From: Candidatus Saccharimonadota bacterium
GTDB lineage: Bacteria; Patescibacteriota; Saccharimonadia; Saccharimonadales; UBA4665
Direction: 5' to 3'
Assembly (NCBI GenBank): GCA_027340655.1
Contig: DAHWQR010000031.1
Location: 1 to 55,232, forward strand
DNA length: 55,232 nucleotides
Shown here piece by piece: positions 42,267 to 51,114 of the stretch (position 1 is its first letter; each line of letters begins with the position of its first letter). The position numbers and the translations under genes are program-made. The notes beneath the pieces are model-generated. The model did not search any database. It was not told where the DNA came from and worked only from the letters and a program-made list of their open reading frames with translations.

Positions 42267-42284
42267 AGATGGAGAAAAACAATT

Positions 42285-42677
42285 ATGGCAGACGGCCCTA
42301 AACGCAAATTACGACCGGCGCAAACGATCAGAGAAAAATCTGAGACGGCTAAAACAGTAAAGCCGAAAAAAAAGTCCCGCCGAAGTGTAGTTTTCGGCAG
42401 TATTAAAATACCCTTCCAAAAACTAGGCAAATTTCTTAATCAGTACAAAGCATTTCGGATAATTGCCAAGGTTTTGCGTTTCATTGGACGGATTATTGTT
42501 CCGGCTTATCTACGCAATAGCTGGAAAGAGATCAAGCTAGTGACTTGGCCGTCAAGACGCGAGACTTATCGTTTAACAGTAGCGGTTATTGGTTTTGCAA
42601 TAATTATCGGCGCGGTAGTCGCATCATTGGATTACGGTTTAACACGCTTATTTAGAATTATTATATTAGGGCATTAA
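42285..42677 (+). CDS. secE: Preprotein translocase subunit SecE
   Basis: LRNSWKEIKLVTWPSRRETYRLTVAVIGFAIIIGAVVASLDYGL. Confidence 0.94.
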   Translation: MADGPKRKLRPAQTIREKSETAKTVKPKKKSRRSVVFGSIKIPFQKLGKFLNQYKAFRIIAKVLRFIGRIIVPAYLRNSWKEIKLVTWPSRRETYRLTVAVIGFAIIIGAVVASLDYGLTRLFRIIILGH

Positions 42678-42710
42678 GACGAGTCTATTCATTAAGGAGA
42701 AGGATAAGAT

Positions 42711-43268
42711 ATGGCAGCATTAACTACAAACAAACGCTACGACACCAGCAAACGCTGGTATGCGATTCACACTTACAGCGGATACGAGGAGAAAGTCGCT
42801 GAAAGTATCCGTCAACGTGCCGAAAGTCTGGATATGGGCGATAAGATTTTCGAAGTCTTAGTACCTAAAGAAAAGATGATTGAAATCAAGAACGGCAAAC
42901 GTAGAGTAGTTGAAAAGCGAATTTTCCAAGGTTACGTCCTTGTTCAAATGAAGCTTAGCGAAGATGCCTGGTACATCGTTAGAAATACGCCAAGCGTAAC
43001 CGGTTTTGTTGGCAGCGGCACCGACCCGACACCAATTGAGCAAGATGAAATTGAAAAAATACAAAAACGCATGGGCCTAGATCAACCTAAGCACAAGATT
43101 GATTACAATATCGGTGACGTGGTTAACATTATTGACGGACCCTTTAAAAGTTTCGACGGCGCTATTAACGAAATTGACGAGCAAAAGGGCAAACTCAAGG
43201 TGTTAGTCAACATGTTTGGACGCGAAACACCCGTCGAATTAGATAGTCTGCAGGTCAAACGCGTATAG
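42711..43268 (+). CDS. nusG: Transcription termination/antitermination protein NusG
   Basis: KRWYAIHTYSGYEEKVAESIRQR; KOW region VVNIIDGPFKSFDGAINEID. Confidence 0.97.
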   Translation: MAALTTNKRYDTSKRWYAIHTYSGYEEKVAESIRQRAESLDMGDKIFEVLVPKEKMIEIKNGKRRVVEKRIFQGYVLVQMKLSEDAWYIVRNTPSVTGFVGSGTDPTPIEQDEIEKIQKRMGLDQPKHKIDYNIGDVVNIIDGPFKSFDGAINEIDEQKGKLKVLVNMFGRETPVELDSLQVKRV

Positions 43269-43290
43269 CGAGTTGTCAAACAACTCCTAA

Positions 43291-43307
43291 ATTGCTAAAA
43301 TAGCAAT
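43291..43307 (+). promoter_or_regulatory. Short perfect hairpin upstream of rplK
   Basis: ATTGCTA-AAA-TAGCAAT. Confidence 0.3.
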
Positions 43308-43337
43308 CTGTTACGTGCTCAAAATTAAGGAGATATC

Positions 43338-43769
43338 ATGGCTAGTAAAGCCATTAAGGCAAATCTAAAACTAAAAATTCGTGCCGGGCAGGCCAATCCT
43401 GCACCGCCAGTTGGTAGTACGCTCGGACAATACGGCGTAAACATGATGGATTTCATTAATCCATTTAATGAACAAACCAAAGATTTAAACGGCGCTGAGC
43501 TAACCGTGCATATTGTGATTTATGAAGACCGCAGTATGAACTTTAGGTACGTAACGACACCAACCGATGATCGCATCCGGGCAGCCCTTAAGATTACCAA
43601 GGGATCCGGGAAACCGAACAGCGAAAAGATTTCTAAGAAGCTTAGCCAAGCCGACTTAGCCGCAATTGCTGAAGATAAGGCTAAAGACATGAACACCGAT
43701 GATCTAGAGGCCGTGAAAAAGATGGTAGCCGGAACCGCTCGCAGCATGGGCGTTGAAATCGAGAAATAA
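43338..43769 (+). CDS. rplK: 50S ribosomal protein uL11
   Basis: LKIRAGQANPAPPVGSTLGQYGVNMMDF. Confidence 0.97.
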   Translation: MASKAIKANLKLKIRAGQANPAPPVGSTLGQYGVNMMDFINPFNEQTKDLNGAELTVHIVIYEDRSMNFRYVTTPTDDRIRAALKITKGSGKPNSEKISKKLSQADLAAIAEDKAKDMNTDDLEAVKKMVAGTARSMGVEIEK

Positions 43770-43798
43770 TTTTTTCAAGTTTAGTTAATTAATAATTA

Positions 43799-43831
43799 GT
43801 GGGAGGCCCCTAAATATGCCGTTATTACCAC
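43799..43831 (+). promoter_or_regulatory. Candidate L1-binding autoregulatory site upstream of rplA
   Basis: GTGGGAGGCCCCTAAATATGCCGTTATTACCAC resembles the 23S L1-stalk arms (GUGGGAGGC ... UACCAC). Confidence 0.5.
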
Positions 43832-43849
43832 GAAAGGATTTGATAATAT

Positions 43850-44767
43850 ATGCCGACTAAGAAAAGACCCCAAGTAGATACTGCCAAAGAGGCAGTTATC
43901 GAGCCCACTACGGCTAAACCCGTTAAAGACGCGAAAGTCAGTACTGCCAAGGCTGGTAAACGCAGTCTTAAGGCAATAACTGAGGCGGAAGAGAAACAGG
44001 CCAAAGAAGAACGCAAGCTTAGTGTAAAAGCATCGGCTGAGGAGAAAAAGGAACAGCCTAAGACTAGTCACCGAGTAGTTAGCCGTTTAGATAGACGTGC
44101 CAAGGCTTATAAAAATGTCTATGCTCTCATTGATCAAGATAAGAAATACACGCTCGAAGAAGCGGCACGATTAATCGGAAAAACAAATCCGGTTAAATTC
44201 GATGCGACTGTTGAACTACATATGAAGCTAGGAGTCGATCCAAGACAGGCTGATGAAAATATCCGCGACACCGTACTGCTGCCTGCAGGGAGCGGAAGGA
44301 CATTAAGAGTAGCTGTTTTTGTCAGCGGAGATGAGGCTGAGACAGCTAAGGCTGCTGGGGCAGATCTAGTTGGTGAAAGCAATGTAATTTCTGAGTTAGA
44401 ATCCGGTAGCTTTAGTTTTGATGTCTTGATCTCGACTCCCTCTCAAATGGCTAAGTTAGGGAAGTATGCGCGCGTGCTAGGTCCTCGCGGCTTGATGCCG
44501 AACCCCAAGAGCGGTACCGTAACGAACGATATTGCACAAGCTATTAAAGAAGCGAAGTCCGGTAAAGTTGAATACCGCGTCGATAGTGGCAGCAATCTGC
44601 ATATTCCAGTCGGAAAAGTCAGTTTTAAGCCTGAGGCCTTAATTGAAAACTTAAACGCCGTAATCTCTAGCGTGCAGTCAAATAAGCCGGCCAGCGTGAA
44701 GGGTGCCTACATCATCAATATGCACTTGTCGACATCTATGGGACCGTCTTTAAAGTTAGCGCTTTAA
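43850..44767 (+). CDS. rplA: 50S ribosomal protein uL1 with about 80-aa charged N-terminal extension
   Basis: YTLEEAARLIGKTNPVKFDATVELHMKLGVDPRQADENIRDTVLLPAG; GPRGLMPNPKSGTVT. Confidence 0.96.
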   Translation: MPTKKRPQVDTAKEAVIEPTTAKPVKDAKVSTAKAGKRSLKAITEAEEKQAKEERKLSVKASAEEKKEQPKTSHRVVSRLDRRAKAYKNVYALIDQDKKYTLEEAARLIGKTNPVKFDATVELHMKLGVDPRQADENIRDTVLLPAGSGRTLRVAVFVSGDEAETAKAAGADLVGESNVISELESGSFSFDVLISTPSQMAKLGKYARVLGPRGLMPNPKSGTVTNDIAQAIKEAKSGKVEYRVDSGSNLHIPVGKVSFKPEALIENLNAVISSVQSNKPASVKGAYIINMHLSTSMGPSLKLAL

Positions 44768-46459
44768 GCGCGCGCTTTTAGGCAATCGCATCGCTAGTAA
44801 CAAAGCATTAAGCATTTTCGTAAAGCCTCGCACGCCACCTCGATACCCTAGATAGCGATCTTCCCATCTCGGTTCATACTTAGATTTAAAGCGATGTAAG
44901 CCGCTAAAAGAGTAGATCCGGTCACCGTTAACATAGGCAAAGCGCAGTACGCTAGAGACCAAGTTCTCTTCTGTCTGTGGCAAGTCTAAGCCAACCAGTG
45001 GCGACAAGCCTAGGCTTAAACTAGATTGATTATTCTCCCTGAGCTTAAATAACAAACCGTAGAGCAAAAAGTCATTACAATTTGGCGGCGCAGAAGCTGA
45101 GGCGCGTAACATGTCATAAGTCACTTCAATAGGACTAAAACTGTTAGACGGCACGATATTTAAGAATGCCTGAATGGTTTGGGCGGCATCACGCACTACG
45201 GCAACACTACATTGCTGAATATATTCCTCATTGAAATAGCCCATCACAAAGCCACGCTCGGTTCGTCCTGGTTTGCTTAACCAGTCATCGGATATTTTCC
45301 TGAGACGATCCACGACCGCATCGTGATGTGGAGGAACGAGAAGCTCAAAGCTAAAGTTTTCTTTTTCGAAGCGGTTTCTAATATTACGAAAGTACTTGTT
45401 AACGGCCGTGACTTCACAGAAGTGATTTACGTCAACGTAAGCCTCTTGGCCTATTAATTGCAGCTGGTAACCTGCAGAATCATAAATTGCTTGGTATTTT
45501 GCATCAACGTGAACCAGCGCTGGCTGCCAATCATTAGCCCAGCAAAGCTCCGAAAACTCTCTAAGAAGTTTTTTAAAAGATTGCTGCCTACCAACCGGAT
45601 CAGCTAAGACAAGCGCTACGCCACGTTTAGTGTAATAGGCCAGTGCGGCGTCGCCCCGTTGATTAAAGAAATATTGTTTATCATGAGGCCACAGCTTAAA
45701 GAAATCCTCACTTGGAGCTCCGTACTCATCCATAAGAGCCTTAATACGTTTACGCTGTTCGCTTTGGTCGATAAAACGAGCTCGCACCGGCTGCACCAAT
45801 GAGATTACGAGATAGGCGACCGATGCGGTACTAACAAAAGACAAGGAGTCCATAAACAGCTTAGCGCGCTTGGTATAGGGATGAAGGGGATGATTAGTGG
45901 TGAGATCAAACTGATCAATAGTATGGTGAATTGCACTAGGGAAGTTGATTTCAACATGAAAATCCGTCTCATCCATTAGCAAAAAGCCACTTACGCCATA
46001 GGCTAGCGTAATAACTAAAACGGATAATGCTAAGATCAGAGAACCCCGAAAGGCGCGAATATCGCTTTTAACCCGAAAGTCATTTCGGGATACCATTAGG
46101 GCTACTAAAATGACGACTGGCAAAAATACATAACGGAATAGGATTACTAAAGATACCCGTCCGACATGCAAGTGGTCGAGGTATTCGGCCGTACCCTCGC
46201 CAAGAAGAAATGTAAAAGCAGCTGCAGCTAAAACTAAGGCCGTTCGCTTACGTCTATACAGCAGAAGACTTAAATAGACAAAGCCAAGTCCCAACAGTAA
46301 ATGGACGTCAATAGTAAAGCTATTTAATAGCTTTAGGCGATGCACCCTAAATTGATCGAACAAGGTACTTGCGATAATAAATAGTCCGTACAGCCCAACA
46401 ATCAGGGTAATAAACAACACAACAAGATTTGTTCGGGATGCTGAGTTTTTAGATTTCAT
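44756..46459 (-). CDS. MprF-like integral membrane protein with DUF2156 (LPG synthetase C-terminal) domain
   Basis: N-terminal TM block; EDFFKLWPHDKQYFFNQRGDAALAYYTKRGVALVLADPVG. Confidence 0.8.
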   Translation of the reverse strand: MKSKNSASRTNLVVLFITLIVGLYGLFIIASTLFDQFRVHRLKLLNSFTIDVHLLLGLGFVYLSLLLYRRKRTALVLAAAAFTFLLGEGTAEYLDHLHVGRVSLVILFRYVFLPVVILVALMVSRNDFRVKSDIRAFRGSLILALSVLVITLAYGVSGFLLMDETDFHVEINFPSAIHHTIDQFDLTTNHPLHPYTKRAKLFMDSLSFVSTASVAYLVISLVQPVRARFIDQSEQRKRIKALMDEYGAPSEDFFKLWPHDKQYFFNQRGDAALAYYTKRGVALVLADPVGRQQSFKKLLREFSELCWANDWQPALVHVDAKYQAIYDSAGYQLQLIGQEAYVDVNHFCEVTAVNKYFRNIRNRFEKENFSFELLVPPHHDAVVDRLRKISDDWLSKPGRTERGFVMGYFNEEYIQQCSVAVVRDAAQTIQAFLNIVPSNSFSPIEVTYDMLRASASAPPNCNDFLLYGLLFKLRENNQSSLSLGLSPLVGLDLPQTEENLVSSVLRFAYVNGDRIYSFSGLHRFKSKYEPRWEDRYLGYRGGVRGFTKMLNALLLAMRLPKSARLKR

Positions 46460-46582
46460 GCTTATTAGTTAATACCATTGTACTTAATTATTAGAACCTT
46501 TAGAACTTTATTTATATTTGCTAATTGTGCAAGAAAATATGTAAAATAGAATAAAGATATAAATACGTGAGGGCATACGCCT

Positions 46583-47296
46583 TTGGGAGTTTATAGTAAC
46601 ACCGAAATTCGCGAGGCAATCAAGGGTGGGCATATTCTCTGTGTCCCGTTTAATCCCAAACATGTTGCCCATGCCAGCATGGACGTTACGCTTGGGCATT
46701 ACTTTTACCGAATAGAGCGCATGAATCAGCGGGCCATTTATAATCCCTTCGACAAAGAAGATGTAGAACGGTATTTTGACGGCCCATATAAAGCCATGCC
46801 ACACCTAGAATGGTGCAAGCTGAACAGTTTCTTACCCCTCAAGAACATACCGCCTGATCACCCTGTAATAAGCTTGAAGCCGGGTGAACGTATTCTAGCT
46901 CACACGCATGAATTCTTCGGCATCTTACCACCAGGAGCATACGAGCTTAAAAGTCGCTCTAGTTGGGGACGCAACGGTGTGGCTGTTTGTTTTGATGCCG
47001 GTTGGGTAGATCCAGGTTACATTAATCGCCTGACCTTAGAGATATACAACTTAAATCAACACGAAACGGTACTTTTACCAGTAGGAGAAAGGATCGCGCA
47101 GGCCGTCTTTCACCACACTGGTCCGGTAGAAGGTAGCTACGGCGAAGGCAGAGATAGCGGCTTTAGCGGTAAATACCAACAGGGAACCGATATCGAGACC
47201 ATTATTCAAACCTGGGCTCCGGACATGATGCTCCCGAAAGCCTACAAAGATAATCGTAGTTTACCCAAAGCAATTGATGGCATGGCCTATGAATAG
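46583..47296 (+). CDS. dcd: dCTP deaminase family protein (TTG start)
   Basis: ELKSRSSWGRNGVAVCFDAGWVDPGYINRLTLEIYNLN. Confidence 0.88.
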   Translation: MGVYSNTEIREAIKGGHILCVPFNPKHVAHASMDVTLGHYFYRIERMNQRAIYNPFDKEDVERYFDGPYKAMPHLEWCKLNSFLPLKNIPPDHPVISLKPGERILAHTHEFFGILPPGAYELKSRSSWGRNGVAVCFDAGWVDPGYINRLTLEIYNLNQHETVLLPVGERIAQAVFHHTGPVEGSYGEGRDSGFSGKYQQGTDIETIIQTWAPDMMLPKAYKDNRSLPKAIDGMAYE

Positions 47297-49634
47297 AGGC
47301 AAGTACATAGTTATTGAGGGCCCCGGGGGAGTCGGAAAAACAACTCAAGTACTGGAACTCTCGCGACGGTTACAAGCCGCCGGCTTACCAATTCGTACTT
47401 TGCGTGAACCGGATTCGCAGAGCGACTTAACGGCTCGCACGATTAGGCATCTGACTCAAGATCCGACCTATCCTATGAATACCGTAACCGAAGTACTTCT
47501 GTACAACGCAGCTCGTTCCCAGTCTCTCCAAGTAATCGCTAAAAGTTTAGACCAAGGAGTAACTTGCGTTGTTGATCGCAATTATTTAACCACCCTAACG
47601 GTCCAATACTATGGACGCGGAGATGTTAAAAATTACGAGGCAATTAACCGAATAATTGAATTTGCGGTAAATGGCATGGAGCCGGACTTGACTATTGTAA
47701 TGGACGCTCCGGTGCAAGACTTAATTAAGCATGCCGGGGCGCGCAATCAGGGCGAGCGTTTTGACCATCTGGATTCAGAATTTTTAGAGCGGGTTAGAGC
47801 CGGCTATCTATGGGAGGCCAATCAGCGTGGGTATCCAATAGTTGTAGCTACCGGATCGGAGGAGGAAGTTGCAAACCGAATTTGGCCGCATGTGGCTCGT
47901 ACTTTAGCAGATCACAATTCGGACCTCGCGCAACCTAAATCTTACAGCGCTGCTGACACCGCACGATTAGAGTCCGCTTCTCCACAAATATCCACTGAGG
48001 CAAATGAACCGCTAATCGTTAAAGAAGATGGTAATTACCGGGTTACTGAAAGTGGCAATAAAGTTCTTGATTTAGCGGTAACTGACCAAAAAGGGAATAT
48101 TTACGCCTTTTACGATTACTTTGCGCCTGCGACAATTGCTGCTGCAATGGCCAGATTAAGCCGTCGGGGCGACGACATGCGCGTTATTCTGCTTGATGAA
48201 TTTGCCAAGAACAACGGCCAGGATGCCGATTTATTAAAGCGAGTTATAACTGCTTATGGAGATGATTCGGTGCAGCAGCTAGCCGGAATACATCTAGTCG
48301 TTGAACAAGCCTCTAACCTGCTAACTAAGAAACTGGAATGGGGAAGGTTGGCGGCATACCTCGAGCAATCGACGCGCTATATTTACTACGACAAAAAGGA
48401 CGCTCAGGGCAACTACCGCTACATGACTCCGGACAGCTTAGATGCGCAGTCTAAAAAAGTCTTTAAACAAACGATGGATCAAATATTTGATCTGTACTCT
48501 TCCTTAGTGCATAAGATGAGTAGTTATATTGAGGCTGTTAGCAGCGTTCCGCCTAAGGAGCGCGACGCCGCATTTCGCGCTTCAATCAAAGCCCAGGCCT
48601 GCGACGTCGCCAGGCCGATGCTCCCGGTAGCAACCACTTCTACAGTGGGGATATACGCTTCTGGTCAGGCAGTGGAATCGCTCATTATGCACCTGCTCGC
48701 AGATGACACTATTGAAGCAAGAAAAGCCGGCCAGGCAATACTAAAGCAGGCTAGAAAGGTTATACCAATGTTTCTAGAGCGAGCGGATAGGCCTGACCGA
48801 GGCGGGGCCATGGTGGCTTACCGAGCAAACACCGCCCATGCCATGAAAGATCTGTCAAAGGACTTGCTCGGACAAAAGCTTGCACAAAGTTCTGAAGCCA
48901 AAGCTACACTAGTCGACATCTGGCCGCATAACGAGCTCGACCTAGTAGCTGACATGCTCTATGAGCACAGTGATTTACCGCTCACCGAGATCCGCAAAAT
49001 TGTCGATAGCCTAAGCTATGAAGATAAAGTTAAAGTCATGCAAAGCTATTTTGGCGAAAGGCTAAACCGCCGGCAGCGGCCGGGCCGGGCACTCGAAAAA
49101 GCCCATTATAGCTGGGACATTGTCTGCGATTACGGTATATTTCGGGATTTGCAAAGGCACCGTATGGTAGATGATTTAGCTTGGCAGGAGCTGACCCCCA
49201 GATATGGTTATGACATACCGGAATTAATCGAAAAAGCCGGCCTAAGCGAAATTTATGAAAACGCTTTTGATCTGTCTCTTAAACTTTACAGCAAGCTAAC
49301 TGCCGCCGGATTCCAGCTGGAAGCCCAGTATGCTACATTGCTAGGCCACCGCATGCGCTGGAAAATGACCTATAACGCCCGCGAAGCTTTTCATCTGCAC
49401 GAGCTTAGAACCACCCCTCAAGGACACCCCGGATACCGCAAGTTAATTCAATCAATGCACGAAGAACTATCCAAATACCACCCCATAATCTACGAGGCCA
49501 TGATCTTCGTTAACCGTGATGAGGATCCTGAGCTATCTCGCTTGGCAGCCGAACGCTATAGTCAATTTAAGCTCAACCAACTATCCTCCAAACAGGTAAT
49601 TCGAAAAACTGGGAAAAAGCAGCCTAGGCCCTAA
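47289..49634 (+). CDS. Fusion: thymidylate kinase + two ThyX-like (FAD-dependent thymidylate synthase) domains
   Basis: Start reset from 47274 to ATG 47289; MNRGKYIVIEGPGGVGKTTQ (Tmk); YGDDSVQQLAGIHLVVEQASNLLTKKLEWGRLAAYLEQSTRY and IFRDLQRHRMVDDLAWQELTPRY (ThyX repeats). Confidence 0.88.
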   Translation: MNRGKYIVIEGPGGVGKTTQVLELSRRLQAAGLPIRTLREPDSQSDLTARTIRHLTQDPTYPMNTVTEVLLYNAARSQSLQVIAKSLDQGVTCVVDRNYLTTLTVQYYGRGDVKNYEAINRIIEFAVNGMEPDLTIVMDAPVQDLIKHAGARNQGERFDHLDSEFLERVRAGYLWEANQRGYPIVVATGSEEEVANRIWPHVARTLADHNSDLAQPKSYSAADTARLESASPQISTEANEPLIVKEDGNYRVTESGNKVLDLAVTDQKGNIYAFYDYFAPATIAAAMARLSRRGDDMRVILLDEFAKNNGQDADLLKRVITAYGDDSVQQLAGIHLVVEQASNLLTKKLEWGRLAAYLEQSTRYIYYDKKDAQGNYRYMTPDSLDAQSKKVFKQTMDQIFDLYSSLVHKMSSYIEAVSSVPPKERDAAFRASIKAQACDVARPMLPVATTSTVGIYASGQAVESLIMHLLADDTIEARKAGQAILKQARKVIPMFLERADRPDRGGAMVAYRANTAHAMKDLSKDLLGQKLAQSSEAKATLVDIWPHNELDLVADMLYEHSDLPLTEIRKIVDSLSYEDKVKVMQSYFGERLNRRQRPGRALEKAHYSWDIVCDYGIFRDLQRHRMVDDLAWQELTPRYGYDIPELIEKAGLSEIYENAFDLSLKLYSKLTAAGFQLEAQYATLLGHRMRWKMTYNAREAFHLHELRTTPQGHPGYRKLIQSMHEELSKYHPIIYEAMIFVNRDEDPELSRLAAERYSQFKLNQLSSKQVIRKTGKKQPRP

Positions 49635-50215
49635 ATATCTCGAAGTGCTGGGTCATGGACGTAGGTAATGCCGCTGATGCCAATGGTGGGTATTTCGTCG
49701 GTAGGAAATGAACGGCTAAAGTCATAAACGCAGGAAATGCCGGTATAAGTTTTTCGACCCGGCAAAAAAACCGATTCAGCATATAAATGCTCACAATTCC
49801 TAGCCCCGCGGGCGTAAGTAACGTATCGATCAGGGCTATCAAAATCTATCGGCGGAAGCCAGAAATCGTCAGGATCCTTACCCTCTAGAACAGCCTTAAT
49901 CCGAGGAAAATGGAATCGTAGGCCGTTATGTGTAGCATTAAGTACCTGATCGCCAGCGGGCAAATATACTTCGCTACGCTTCGATGAGCCATATAGTTCT
50001 ACGACATGCTCGCCAATGATGCGTAAGGCCTTTTGATCCCTAAATATTTCAAGACCTTTCGGATCAATCGAATCGTCTGGTCTGCGTTTAATGTATCCTT
50101 TAGGAAAACGATCCTTATAAACCTCAGAATTATCGCGGACATAGCCGCGAACGCAAATTATCTCTGGAGATGGCTCAACCTCCAACTCTCTTGTATCAAA
50201 TTTTTCTAAAGTCAT
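49631..50215 (-). CDS. Hypothetical protein
   Basis: 194-aa ORF, no family recognised. Confidence 0.65.
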   Translation of the reverse strand: MTLEKFDTRELEVEPSPEIICVRGYVRDNSEVYKDRFPKGYIKRRPDDSIDPKGLEIFRDQKALRIIGEHVVELYGSSKRSEVYLPAGDQVLNATHNGLRFHFPRIKAVLEGKDPDDFWLPPIDFDSPDRYVTYARGARNCEHLYAESVFLPGRKTYTGISCVYDFSRSFPTDEIPTIGISGITYVHDPALRDI

Positions 50216-50355
50216 TTTTTAAAACCGAAATTAAGATTACTCGTAATTACTACTGTTGTCAATCGTAATATAGATTTGTTTTAACGCTATTTTCAGCTAC
50301 TTAAAAAAGTTAAAAATATTGCATTTACACATCATTCTGTTAGAATTGGTTTTAA

Positions 50356-50515
50356 GTTGCCTGAAGACAGCGACGGGAAATTTTCCTTGATAATGTCGCC
50401 GAGGTCTAGTTCAACTCTTAAAGAAGTCCTCATCTCTGCTTTAGATAGTTAGATGAGCACTTCTTCGGCAACAACGGTTAAATTTTTCGAGCTAACAAAA
50501 TATGGTCGATAGCCC
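50356..50515 (+). promoter_or_regulatory. Ribosomal protein L10 leader
   Basis: TGCCTGAAGACAGCGACGGG...TGTCGCCGAGGTCTAG matches the L10-leader kink-turn pattern; downstream hairpin GAAGTcCTCATCT...AGATGAGcACTTC. Confidence 0.75.
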
Positions 50516-50555
50516 GGAATAATAAAATCAACTAAATAAGGAAAGCGTAATCACT

Positions 50556-51083
50556 ATGCCTTTAACTAAGGAAAAGAAGGAGCAAGTCGTCTCAAGTATT
50601 GGCGAACTGCTCAGTTCATCTAAGATGACCGTTATCGTCAAGTATCAGGGAACTCCTGTTAAAAGCTTGCAATCTCTTCGTCGTGAGGCCAGAGAAAACG
50701 GTACGGTTATTAAGGTAGTAAAAAACCGTTTAGTAATCAAAGCTTTGTCCCAACTGGATCGCTTTAAGTCAGTTGATGTCGGCCCCCTAGAGGGAATGCT
50801 CGCGTATGCATTTAACGACAGCGACGAAGTGGCAGCTGCGGCTAGTTTAGCGAATTTTGCTAAAACCAATCCGACCCTAGAATTCGTCGGGGCTATTACT
50901 GCGGATGGTAACTGGCTCGGCGCCGATCAGGTCGGCGATTTGGCGAAACTGCCAGGCAAACCGGAGCTGATCGCATTGGTTGTTGCCTTACTCGGCACCC
51001 CAATCCGTTCAGTTATCAGCGCTACGAGATCCGGACTGCCGGCAATAATTTCGGCACTAGAAGCTAACGCAAGCCAAGCATAA
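50556..51083 (+). CDS. rplJ: 50S ribosomal protein uL10
   Basis: KYQGTPVKSLQSLRREARENGTVIKVVKNRLVIKAL. Confidence 0.96.
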   Translation: MPLTKEKKEQVVSSIGELLSSSKMTVIVKYQGTPVKSLQSLRREARENGTVIKVVKNRLVIKALSQLDRFKSVDVGPLEGMLAYAFNDSDEVAAAASLANFAKTNPTLEFVGAITADGNWLGADQVGDLAKLPGKPELIALVVALLGTPIRSVISATRSGLPAIISALEANASQA

Positions 51084-51114
51084 TAATTAATTAGAAATTT
51101 TAAGGAGCAAAGTT

